Assembly: GCA_031002005.1 (NCBI GenBank) | Contig: JARYHS010008074.1 | Coordinates: forward strand, 265,733,930-265,797,929 | Direction of reading: 5' to 3' | Source of the DNA: Vandiemenella viatica | Lineage: Eukaryota; Arthropoda; Insecta; Orthoptera; Morabidae | DNA: 64,000 nucleotides | Program-made: the position numbers and the translations under genes | Shown here: positions 43,600-54,179 of the stretch, piece by piece | Layout: every line of letters starts with the position of its first letter | Position numbering within the stretch: position 1 is the stretch's first letter | The notes under the pieces: generated by a model | The model's input: only the letters and a program-made list of their open reading frames with translations | Database searches by the model: none | Told to the model about the DNA's origin: nothing

Positions 43600-43892
43600 G
43601 AAATAAAATAAAAATGAAGTTGTGATGATGATGCTAGATTAGCAAGAAACAATGGTGTTCCAGTTGTATTAGCAAGGGTGGATTGTACTGGTCCAGGGAC
43701 CAAACATGTGATTTAAATAATGTTGCCGGTTATACAACAGTTAAATGGTTCAAAAGGATCGGTCTTATGAAGAATATAATGTACCAAGGGCAGGTAATAG
43801 AATTTTTAAATTATTTTAATGGTATGCTTGGTAAACAGGCGGAGGCTATGACAGTTAAAGATGATGTTATTAAAAACAATTCTGTAGTATAA
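43600..43892 (+). pseudogene. Thioredoxin/PDI-like fragment inside the LTR element
   Basis: The plus strand reads LARNNGVPVVLARVDCTGPG in one frame (43,634-43,715), then after a shift RDQTCDLNNVAGYTTVKWFK, RIGLMKNIMYQGQVIEFLNY (43,695-43,832). The pattern VxLARVDCT...C..N.V.GYPTxKxF..G......Y.GQR...I..Y is that of the second half of a protein-disulphide-isomerase thioredoxin domain; the cis-Pro of GYPT is Thr here. The CxxC active site half is not seen. It looks like a captured and broken host coding piece. Alternative: chance resemblance or retro-element sequence. Confidence 0.5.
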
Positions 43893-44176
43893 TATTCCTA
43901 TTGTAATTTTGGTTGTTAAGTGATAAGGACAGTAACTTGTCGAAATGTGTGTTACAGACTATAGGACGTTACAACCAGTAGCGGCTTATGGAAAACCACC
44001 AGGGAAAGTTACCTCAAGACATCTGTACTCGTGATTTGTAAAAAAAAAAAATGGGTTATTAGCCAAATGTAAAATTATAAGCTCTCCTTACCTAAAACGT
44101 GACAATTACAGGAAAGTTTACCATAACCATTTATAATGGTATGGAGGTCAAATGGTATGGTAAACTTGGGGGGGGC

Positions 44177-44531
44177 TGTAGCATAACCGATAGTAATAAC
44201 ATCCTTGAGGTAGGCGTTCCTTGCCACGGGCCAGTGAGTACTCTAAGAGAAGTTTCCATAGCAACGGAAGACACACACAGAGACGGAGAGATTACTTAGC
44301 AGCAGCTAAGGAGAGCTAGTGAGGAAAAGTTCGATTGTATTTATGAATGTATCTAATTTAAAATAAAAGTTGTGATTAATATTGTGGAAAAAGGACTAAC
44401 AAATTAATTATTTGATTAAGCTGCACAAAAGAGATCGTCCGAAATAATATAAATAGAAGTACATTCTTAAATACAACAAGGCGCATTTCTTAATAAGTAA
44501 TAACAAGCAAACGCTTAAAAGAAATGCGACA
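44177..44531 (+). repeat. 3' LTR
   Basis: 355 bp, same ends as the 5' LTR, AATAAA at 44,362-44,367. Confidence 0.93.
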
Positions 44532-47300
44532 ATTGGTCAGAGTATAAACTAAGCTAGAGATATAACAGAGATATTATTGAAGTATAGAAGGCAGTAATTC
44601 AAATTAAATACATATAAACAAACGATACTCTAACACTTCGATTGTATTCAATCCAACTGGTATGTGTGTAAAGTCATTTTGCTGCTACATGTCTCAAGTT
44701 ATGACAGAAGGGAGACTTCTGTAAAACTACTAGTTAACTATTGCAAATGGCTCATTAACAATATTGTATTAGAGCCTGAGCACTTGTAGATCAAGTCTTA
44801 AAGATGTACTCACAGCTGTAATGAAAAATTTTGCAGTTTGGCAGCATTAATTTTTTTCCCCTGAATGCAGAGGTCACACCAGCCAGTCTTTACAAAATTA
44901 GGGTGCTTTTAATGCAGCAACTCATGTTTGCCCAGCTGTTCTAACAACTCAGCACTATGAGACCAATATAAGGGCCTTGCCTGGCCTGTTAGGCAATGTC
45001 TACAATAGAGGGAAGAATCTAATTCACAGTTAACAAACTCAGACACCAATCTGACAAATGTAAGCAAGGTGCTATTATTATTAGGCTTAATGTTTTGTGT
45101 TCTGCAAAGGATGTTACAGACTTTGAGTAAACAGTGACATATCCTATCAGTGAAGGGCTACTTATAAATGCATACAGCTAGAAACTTCTTACTGCACTAC
45201 CCCATAGCCACTCCCAGCCTGTTGGTCTAGCCACTGATGTCCTGGACCCTATATCCTATTGGATCAAGCCTGTATAGTTTAATAAACATACAAGAGTTAA
45301 GCGTTCTCCTTAGGACCTAATAGAACAGAAACACAACAAAACACTTTCCTACTGCAGATTTGATTCACAATAAAAACATTAGTAAGACAAGAAATCCTAT
45401 ATCATAAGTGATTTTACTTTCGATCTTCCATTTTTTAGTTTTCTATTTCTTTCCAAAAATGTGATAACAGCTTCAATACAACTTATCTACAATACCAGAT
45501 ACTCAGCATACCATTTTATGAATTTCTGAATGCCAATTTGATATGCAGGATTTTCTATTCAGTTACAGAGTCATTACCTAGTGTTGTACTCTTGAATATT
45601 TGAGTTAGTATCTAAAGAAAAAAAAAGTAGGTGAAGTTGACATTCATGTACTTGGCAAAAGAAGTTGCATTTGCCAGAACCCTTCATAGAGGAAACTAAT
45701 TCTTTTTCAATAGCAGTTACTCACTGCGGCTCTTTCTGGATGTCTCTCCTGCTCAATGTAAGACAGAGAATGATGCAAGTAGGCCGATATTCAGTGGATA
45801 AGGTTTGATCATGCTATCTTTTTGCCTGACGACAAATTAGTCGTAGTTTGGCCTATTCTTCTGTGTTATCTACTTGGATGTCCAGCCAGATTGTCTGAAC
45901 ACATTACATTTCAACAGCTGCCTCTGCTGTCTTCACCAGGTGAAATACCTGTAGTGGCTTCTGTTGTATACCACAACGCCTAGTATGATAAGGTTGCAAT
46001 GCTTACTCCTATGTAAAACTGGTTACTCATGGACACAAAAATCTCACTGCTGAAGCCAGAAAATTTTCAAATCCAATCCATTTTTGATTAATTGTTCCAT
46101 TAGCATTTGGCGCTTTTCAGGCCCCAAAAGGTCAAGTACTTCTTAGCTTTTGTCACAACCAGAAATCTCTGTTGCATATAAATCTTTGATTAGAATCGAT
46201 TGCTTTTCATTTCTTCTTGGAACTCGCTAATATAAAAACTTGTATTAGTCCACAAGTAAAAGAAAGTGCACTTAGCCAGTAGATTAGAGGTAGAGCAGCC
46301 AATTGCTATCAACTACGACCTGCAATTGATGTAGTATTCAAACCACAGCTCCAAAATGCATACTTTGCAAAAAAAAATTCACTGTCAGTTACTATGCCAC
46401 TTTTTAGTTACAGCATGATTTTATCATTACATCAGTAACTCCTCTTTATTGTCACTAAGAAGCAAAAGTAACATAATTCTGAATAACGGAAATTCAAACT
46501 TAGTTGATCAAATTTTATTTTGAAAATAATGAACTTTTCCTTTTTTCCATTACCTTCCAATGCCAAATACTAGTGGCAAGAGGACAATGCTGACACCTGC
46601 TACAAGAAATCTCCGGAAATGAAAGAAATCAATAGAAAAAAATCTCTACAGATAAAAGTAAACAAAAGCAAAATGGGATACACAGGCCAGGATGGGCAGT
46701 CTTGGAAAGTCAGAACACACATGTAGCCTTGAGAGATAATTTGGCAGTAGGCAGTATATGGTGAAAAAATATTGAAATTCGACCAAAGGGAACCTTAAAA
46801 TATTTTCTTAAATTCACAAACCTCACACAAAACTGAGATCAGAATATAATTAAAGAATTCAAAAACAATAAAGCACCTGGAAATGAAATGTACCTGTGAT
46901 TAAATCTTTTGGAAAATTACAATATTGCAGAGAGTGAAAATATGCTCTTATATGTCCATTATACAAAAACAGATGTTAACAAATTGCTGCCAGTCACAGA
47001 TAAAAAGCTATCCAATGTAATGGAAAAAGATCTTAAACAGTTTGTTTTGTATTGGGTGACATATAAGTTAAAACTAGACAAATATCAAGTGTTACAATAA
47101 CTAGATGACCCACAGGAAAATTTTGGGAATACAATGAATAGTAAGGTTGTAGGCTTGTAATAAGATGAAAGAAGAACCGCATCATTTGTTTCAATTGTTT
47201 GTTTGTGTAGTGTAATAGGTACATAACAAAAGTTGATGGTAGCGAAGCAGTTTATTAATATCTCTGTGATATGTGCTATCATGCGGCTTGGCTCTGAACT
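44532..47300. other. Mostly unique intronic-type sequence
   Basis: No supported gene. Around 45,905-45,945 a decayed PLE pLTR core occurs on the minus strand (CTGGTGA, GACAGC/GCTGTT stem, GAAAT). Confidence 0.4.
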
Positions 47301-47309
47301 GTTTCATAC

Positions 47310-48795
47310 GGGCGACATTCACAGTTATTACTTTTGTCCTTTACGGGCCAAATTCAAAAAAATTTCATTCTTAATTTACAATTATGCCTGAGTGGAGACC
47401 TTAATATTTTAAATGATACTTCATTTATCGATTTAGGTTAGGTGTCAGTGGAGATAAATGGCTCATAACAAAAAAACACATTATGGAAATAATGATACCT
47501 TTGCCCTTGAAGAATGAAATTCAAAAAAATTCCTTTCGTAAGATATGATATGACCAAAGTAGAGACCTCTATCTTTAATACAATAGCTCATTTATCTATT
47601 TCGATTAGATATCAAGGGATATGATAAAAAAATATGTTGGGGAAATAATGATAATTTTGCCCTTTACTGGTCGAATTCCAAAAAATTCATTTCTTAAAAT
47701 ATGATGCGACTATGGCGGAGGCCTTAATCTTTAAAATGATACCTCATTTTCCTATATCGGTTATGTTGTAGAAATATTGATACTTTTGCCTTTTAATGGT
47801 CAAATTCCGAAAAATTTCTGTATTAATCTATGATTTGACCTAAGTGAAGACCTGATTCTCTAAAATAATACCACATTTCTTGATTTAAGTTAGGTATTAA
47901 GGGAGATAAATAGCTCAAGATAAAAAAAAAAGCTTTATGGAAATAATGGTAATTTTGCCCTTTTATGGGTGGAATTTCGAAATTTCATTTTTTAATATAT
48001 GATGTGATTATGACTGTGACCTTAATCTTTAAAATGATCCCTCATTTTTCTACATCAGTTAGATATCACAGGAGATAAATGGCTCATGACCCAAAAATGT
48101 GTTGTAGAAACTTTTGCCTTTTAAGGGTCGAATTCCGAAAAATTTATTTCTTAATATACGATTTGACCAAAGTGAAGACCTTATTCTGTAAAATAATATC
48201 TCATTTCTCGATTTCAGTTAGATATTAAGGGAGATAAATAGCTCGTGACAAAAAAATACCTTATGGGAATAACGATAATTTTGCTTTTTTATGGGTGGAA
48301 TTTCGAAAAATTCCTTTCTTAAAATATGACGTGACCACGGTAGACACCTTAATCATTAAAATGATACCTCACTTAACAATATCGGTTATATATCAAGCGA
48401 GATAAATGGCCCGTGACACAAAAATGTGTTTCAAAAGTATTGATACTTTTTCCTTTTAAGGGTCAAATTCAAAAAAATTCCTGTCTTAATATATGATGTC
48501 ACCAAAGCAGAGATCTTAATCTTTAAAATAATACTTCATTTAACGATTTCAATTTCAGTTAGATATCCAGGCGGATAAATAGTTTGCGACACAAAAAAAC
48601 AGAATTTTATAAATATTGACATTTTTGCCCTTTAAGGGTCGAATTTGAAAAAAAAAATTAGTCTTAAAATATGATACGATCAAAGCAGATTCCGAAATCT
48701 TTAAAAGGATACCTCATTTATTGATTTTGGTTAGGTGCGAAGTGAGATAATGGCTTGTGACAAAAAACACCTTATAGAAATAATATATATATGAT
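47310..48795 (+). repeat. Tandem array, ~165-bp units, about nine copies
   Basis: The phrase TTTTGCCCTTTAAGGGTC with AATTC.AAAAAATTCCTTTC recurs at about 47,335, 47,501, 47,656, 47,785, 47,954, 48,112, 48,281, 48,448 and 48,623, i.e. every 129-175 bp. Each unit then has GACCTTAATCTTTAAAATGA, ACCTCATTT and GGAGATAAATGGCTC. Units differ by 10-25% by eye. Confidence 0.88.
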
Positions 48796-50554
48796 TCTGA
48801 AAGTTTAATGCCAAGTCTAAATAACAAGTATACGGTTTCTAAATGTGAAATCTAATATTCTAATATAGGGAGAAAATTAGTTGAAAGAAGTAATTTGACA
48901 TATAAAGCTTTGAGTGAGAAATAACAAATAGCTCGAAGACATGTATGCTGCGAACAGTAAGGTTTGATGTACACAATAAGACATCCTTAATTCAAACAAA
49001 TAATGGAAAAATAGCTAGCAACAATGCTATCAGCACTTAAACAAACCTAAATAAAAAGTTACAGTACTAAAAGTAAACTATTAAACGAGATAACAGTAGT
49101 TTTAAAAAAGTTGATTTTTAATTAAAGAAACATCAAAAGCGGTTTATATGCTAAATTATAGAGGATTTTTAAATCAGAAAAATTCTGTAAGTTTCATTTT
49201 AAGATATAAAAGGTTACCGAAGTTTTGGACATTCAAAGGAAGTTAATAACCATATGAGATTTGTAAACAAGTTTTAGTTAATATCTAACAAATACAGAAT
49301 CATATATCAGATTAAAATAGGATTTAAAAGTGATTCTTTAAAGTTAAGAGATTTATCAGGTGTTTAATATGTTGGGAAAAAATTGAAAAATTAAAAGCAC
49401 AGAAAATAATTCCCTTCAGTAATTTATTACAGCTAAACAGTGGTGTATTTTTAAAAAAAGTGTCAAAACATTAAATATTCAGAATAATTTAATTTATCAC
49501 ATATAAAAATTTGGGATAATATTGGTGAGAATTCAGTGACCATGGGAACATATCAGGACAGGACTTCATGAGGTCTCAGCCTCAACACGGAATACAATTA
49601 ACTTTTCCAGGAGTGAAGATATATAAAGCATAGGGCTGCCTCCTCCTTGCCAGTCGGTTGGCAGATCTTATTGCATGTAGGTGGAATCTGTGTTGCTTGC
49701 GTCAGGATACAGTTTTGCAGTTTCTGACTAAAAATTATTTTAGATGACCTAATCTCAAGTGATGGAATATGTCTGGCACCAAATTAAACTTTGTAACATT
49801 TCCATCATTGTTTACCAAGACTTAGAGCCATTACTACATGTGAAGAGATCTTTTGTTTAGCATACAAGACTAAATTAAAAGGGTGGTTATTTAGTAAACT
49901 ACATGAAACAACAGCTACAACCGTGAATGCACCGAGTAATAAAAGCTAACCTGCATCTTCCACAGCATCAATTTCTGATTAAACATGTAATTATTCACAG
50001 TATGACTTCTGATATCAGCAAAGTGAGGTTTCAAGAATATATTGTCACATGAACTTTTCTTCTCCCTATCTATTTTTAACTTCTTTCAACCAATATAAAT
50101 TCCATGCTCTAGGTGGCAACCAATTTGCAGTAATTAAAATTTTCAGAAGTTTACTAGTCACACAGACATCGATCAGTTAAGCAAAAATCAAAGACAATTT
50201 TGTTACTCCACAAAGCATTGGAAGAACAGAATGATGATCAACTTTTTGAATATCAAGGACGGTTCAGAAAACAAGGATGTTGCATAAATTCTTTTTTAAT
50301 TTAGAACAAATCATTAGAAAGAAGAGTTTTTAAATAAAGTTTGTGGGTTTAAAAAAATCCTACAAGACCTACTTCCAACAAATTTAAGGAATTTGGAAAA
50401 GCTAAAAAAGTAGGGAGTGAGCATTTCTGTAATCTAAACCGTAAAGTCAATCCAAATTCAGTTTCATGCATCTTTCACAGCCCCTATATATACGTGAACT
50501 CTTATCAATCAATCCATTCACTTTGAATGCTTGCCAAACTTTCTCTCTGCAAAT
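48796..50554. other. AT-rich sequence without recognised feature
   Basis: Strongly A/T-biased, no ORF of note. Confidence 0.4.
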
Positions 50555-50562
50555 ACTGCCAC

Positions 50563-51753
50563 CACAGCTGGACAGAAAACTGTTAATCGTTAACTAACAA
50601 AGTTAGCAAAATTCCAAAAATTTAACTTTTAAGTTAACCTAAAACATCATTAACACTCTGCTTAACTTCCATTAAACTGAACTTCCATTAACTTTAGTCC
50701 GTTACATTGGCTGTTGACGTCATTTTGTTTGTTTGAATAACGTGCCACAGCACAGTGGTACGTTCGAAAAGTTGAACAACGAACACATTAGGTAACGCCC
50801 AGTGCAAGTGCGAGGCATTTCTAACTGTTATGCTAGGCATGGCATGGGTGTGAGCAGGAATGCTAGGATTATCAAGAGTTTGTATTTTACACCTGCAAAC
50901 CGGTTACACATTCCAAATCCAGTCAGTGATTGATTTAAATATTTATATAATTTAACATTTTTACTAATACAGTGCCATTTTTTAGTTTGTGTTGGTTTGG
51001 AGTTGTTTAGTGAAATAGCTGAAATTGATATTCGTTACATGATTACATCATGGAAACTGAAGATCTAGAAACTGTTAGTGAAAGCAGCAACACTAGCAAT
51101 GGCAACTGATTAAAAATCATGGCCACATTTATGCGGTAATATTGCATTTAAATCAAGACTGGGAAAACAGTTGATTTATGTGTTTACCTAAACTTTCTGC
51201 AATCAAGGCTCATGTTTCTAGCCTTAATAATCTTAAACAACACACAAGTACGAAGCAAACATACAAATATTAACAGTTGGAGGGGGTGGGGGTGGGGCTA
51301 GGAGGGGTGGGGAGGGGGGGGTGGGGGGGGGAATGAAAACAGGATCAACTCATTGGAAAAGGAAAAACAATTCAAATCCTTCATCAAGTGCTGTGGATTC
51401 TCCTGACGTAGATAGCAGCAGAAGTCTTTTTTCCCCATTACCATGAGCTATCAAAAGGTTATGTCAACAAAGCATTGGTGAATTTTTTGGCATGGTAGTT
51501 ATCGACAGCAGCCTTGAGCCGATCTGGACCAATACATTGAAAACTTTTGGATTGCCAACATGATTCCACTACATGTTGTATAATCCGAGAGACATTGGGT
51601 AGTGTGCTGTTGATGGTTAACTTTTAACGGATAACTGTAACTTGTGTTAAATTTGCAAAAATGTAACATTTTAATGATTATTGAAGTTAACTTTTTAAGT
51701 AGTGGATTAACAATTAACAAAGTTAACTTTTGGATTAACTGTGCCCAACTATA
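50563..51753. mobile_element. Non-autonomous hAT element
   Basis: 1,191 bp flanked by the 8-bp duplication ACTGCCAC (50,555-50,562; 51,754-51,761). The ends are imperfect inverted repeats (CACAGCTGGACA left; TATAGTTGGGCACAG right, inward), followed on both sides by GTTAACTTTTAAGTTAAC-like palindromic blocks. No transposase is recognisable. The inside carries a G-rich tract. Confidence 0.8.
51279..51331 (+). repeat. G-rich tract (possible G-quadruplex)
   Basis: About 53 nt that are nearly all G in runs of 3-9, broken by single T or A, inside the hAT element in an otherwise AT-rich region. Confidence 0.8.
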
Positions 51754-52204
51754 ACTGCCACATAGTTGCAAGATGTTTAGAAATATAATGTTTAGGTTCT
51801 TACCAAACTATAGTGAGTCTTTTGAAATTGCCTTTCTGCAGACAAACTACACGACTGACCTTACTATTCTGATCCCTTTGTTGTTCCTCTCATTGACCAC
51901 CACCCCCCTAATCTATTTTTTTTATTAACTTCCAAAATATTTTCACAGAATGATACAAGATGACTATCCCTCTGTAATTCTGACAATTTCTTTTATCTCC
52001 TTTTTTGAATATTGGGACAATAAAGGCAGGACAAGTGAATAGCATCAACAGAAAAAATAAAATAAATTTTAATTACATGATATATTTGATTTTCCCCCAA
52101 GCTGGGTGTCGCATAAATTGATCCCGATAATCTGATGACCTATGGTTGTAAAAATATTCATGTTAATTCACTTTTTTACAAGCAACTCATTCATTATTAA
52201 GTCA

Positions 52205-52385
52205 GTAAACAACGGAAAAGAATGTGACCCCAGAATACATGGGCACCCAGAAAATAAAAATATGAGTGAACCATGACTTCAACTGACCACAGAATATGTG
52301 CATGCCCAGAAAATAAGAATGTGACTGAACCATGACCTCATATGACCCCAGAATACACGCATGCCACGAAAATCAAAACGTTAAG
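52205..52385. repeat. Minisatellite, ~60-bp unit, three copies
   Basis: GACC.CAGAATA..TG.ATGCCCAGAAAATAA and TGACTGAACCATGAC recur about three times. Confidence 0.7.
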
Positions 52386-52509
52386 TCACCAGTTAGATCC
52401 GTAACATGACTCTTAAGACAACCATAATAAACAATATTGCACATTTTTCGCCAGTCACCTGATATTACGTAATAACAAGTGATGTGATGGCAGTGTAATA
52501 CCCCTCTTC

Positions 52510-53080
52510 TGGTCTTATGGAGTTGTCTTTACTTTTTTACCCATACAAGAACCTTGTATCACCACTTTATATCCACACCACATGCTTTTCTCATGTCCAC
52601 TGATGCTTTATCTACACCAGGTGGTTCGCCATCCTTCGTTTTCTCTTTAGTGCATCTTCAACTTCTGCATGCATCTTCCATCATCTCTCCACATTTGTCA
52701 TTTACCATAACAGATGTTTGTTTGGCAACTTCATACCCCAACCCACATTCAGTAGGTCTTCAAATCATTCTTTCCACAACTTCTACTTATCAATTTTCTC
52801 AGCTATATTTCCATTGTAATCCATCATTCCCTCACCCACATTTTTGCATTTTCTTTTAACAATCAATTTCTATTCTCTTCATTATAATCCTCCAGCATTT
52901 CTGCCATTTTTTCAACCACTTCTATTATTCTTGTATCATAAATATGCCTTCCTTTTACACTATCTTTATATGTTTTCCTTGTTTCTTTGACTTTAAACCT
53001 GAATCATTCTTTTAAAGCCCTTTTTTCTGATTCTTTGCATACAAAATTCCACTGAAATATTTTGCTTACTCTCATCTTCG
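52510..53080 (-). mobile_element. RTE-type LINE fragment (tentative)
   Basis: The minus strand reads KLWKE.FEDLLNV and, further on, EVEDALKRKRRMANHLV, similar to the segment just before the RT domain of RTE-like LINEs (EVExALKRMKxGKAxGPD). Stops are frequent. Confidence 0.42.
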
Positions 53081-53636
53081 TACTTGTTTTGTCATACACT
53101 ATCTCTGACAACTGGACATGAAAGCTGCAAAAACAGGATTGCACACCTCATTTGAAAAAAAAAAAAAACAGTGCATATGACAAATCTTTAAATATTAAGT
53201 GGTCTGTGAAGATAGGTCAGGTGGTCTGCAGGCAGAATATTAAAAATTTAATTCTAAATTAATTACAGATATCATAACAAAAAATAAAATAGTAAAAACC
53301 GTTTGTAGAAAATGGATACCATACTTGTACTGTATTATGGTATAAGTAGGGATGTAACAGAGCTCCGCATGCACAAGTGTAGAACTTTCACGTGAAATCC
53401 TATCTCCACTTCTGCATCCACAATTTTAACTGCGGATGTATACTGAAGGTTCTGTTTACATTGTAATACATATTACTCTTTTCTCCTTATACAAGATTTG
53501 GCTAATCGTCACTTAGCTAACAATAACATGTAATCTTGCAATAAAAGTAACAATGAACTAAACACTGTTATTACCTAAGCAAAGAATTAACAAGCTTAAA
53601 CTTGCTTGTAAAGTAAAGCGGCCTATTTATGTTCCA

Positions 53637-54175
53637 ACTTTTAATTTAATTTAATTGCAATGGAGCACATGCTCCGGTGGCAATTTCCCTACACACCCAA
53701 CTTCCCCCTTTCCTACACTCACCCACACTTGCCCTCTACAAATTTTAACTTTAAATTCTTTTAACGTTTTTGGTAGGTTATTCGTCATCCCCCTTGGTAA
53801 CTCATTCCATTCCCTGACACCCTTACCTAAAAAAGAAAATCTTCCCACACCCTTGTGCCTGAAATCGAGTGCCAGCTTGTGGTCATGGTCATCTTTTCCC
53901 ATCCATGAACTACTTTTCATACCTACTGCAATATCTTTCCATGCCTCATCGCCAGTATACGCCCTGTACACTCCCATTACCCTCCTCATCCTCCTCCTGT
54001 CTTGCAATGAATCCCATTCCAGCTCCTTTATCATATCTGTCACTGATTGCATTCTGCGATAATTTCCAGAAACAAATCTAGCAGCCCTTCTTTGCACCTT
54101 CTGCAACTCCTGTATTTGATATTAAAAATGTGGGTCCCATACTACACTACCATATTCGAGCAATGGACAACTGTT
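53637..54175 (-). pseudogene. LINE C-terminal fragment, well preserved
   Basis: 151-codon open frame on the minus strand. VQRRAARFVSGNYRRMQSVT with DMIKELEWDSLQDRRRMRRV matches the C-terminal block after RT in the LINE at 57.5-59.1 kb. It ends HNLPKTLKEFKVKIC-like, then GKLPPEHVLH. An (ATTAA)n tail lies at 53,637-53,655. A 5'-truncated insertion of the same CR1/Jockey-like family, younger than the 57.5 kb copy by its longer open frame. Confidence 0.8.
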
Positions 54176-54179
54176 TAGA

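Larger units (their letters stand above)
40869..44531 (+). mobile_element. Young non-autonomous LTR retrotransposon
   Basis: A 3,663-bp element with direct LTRs (TG...CA) and a 4-bp target duplication ATTG (40,865-40,868; 44,532-44,535), a length usual for Gypsy-type integrases. A primer-binding-like TGGCGACCCTGC starts right after the 5' LTR. A G-run polypurine tract (GGGGGGGG) directly precedes the 3' LTR. The interior of about 2.9 kb has one intact 354-codon ORF and no RT, protease, RNase H or integrase motif. The LTRs lack any substitution, so insertion is recent and mobilisation must have come from elsewhere. Confidence 0.92.

Noticed and set aside
40869..44531. Endogenous retrovirus
   Set aside because: No pol or envelope-like reading and no transmembrane segment in the ORF. 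A non-autonomous LTR retrotransposon explains all features.
47310..48795. CRISPR-like array
   Set aside because: Units are ~165 bp, diverged and without spacer/repeat alternation; the genome is animal. It is a tandem repeat.
53655..54062. 135-codon plus-strand ORF
   Set aside because: Antisense shadow of the well-preserved LINE C-terminus on the minus strand.
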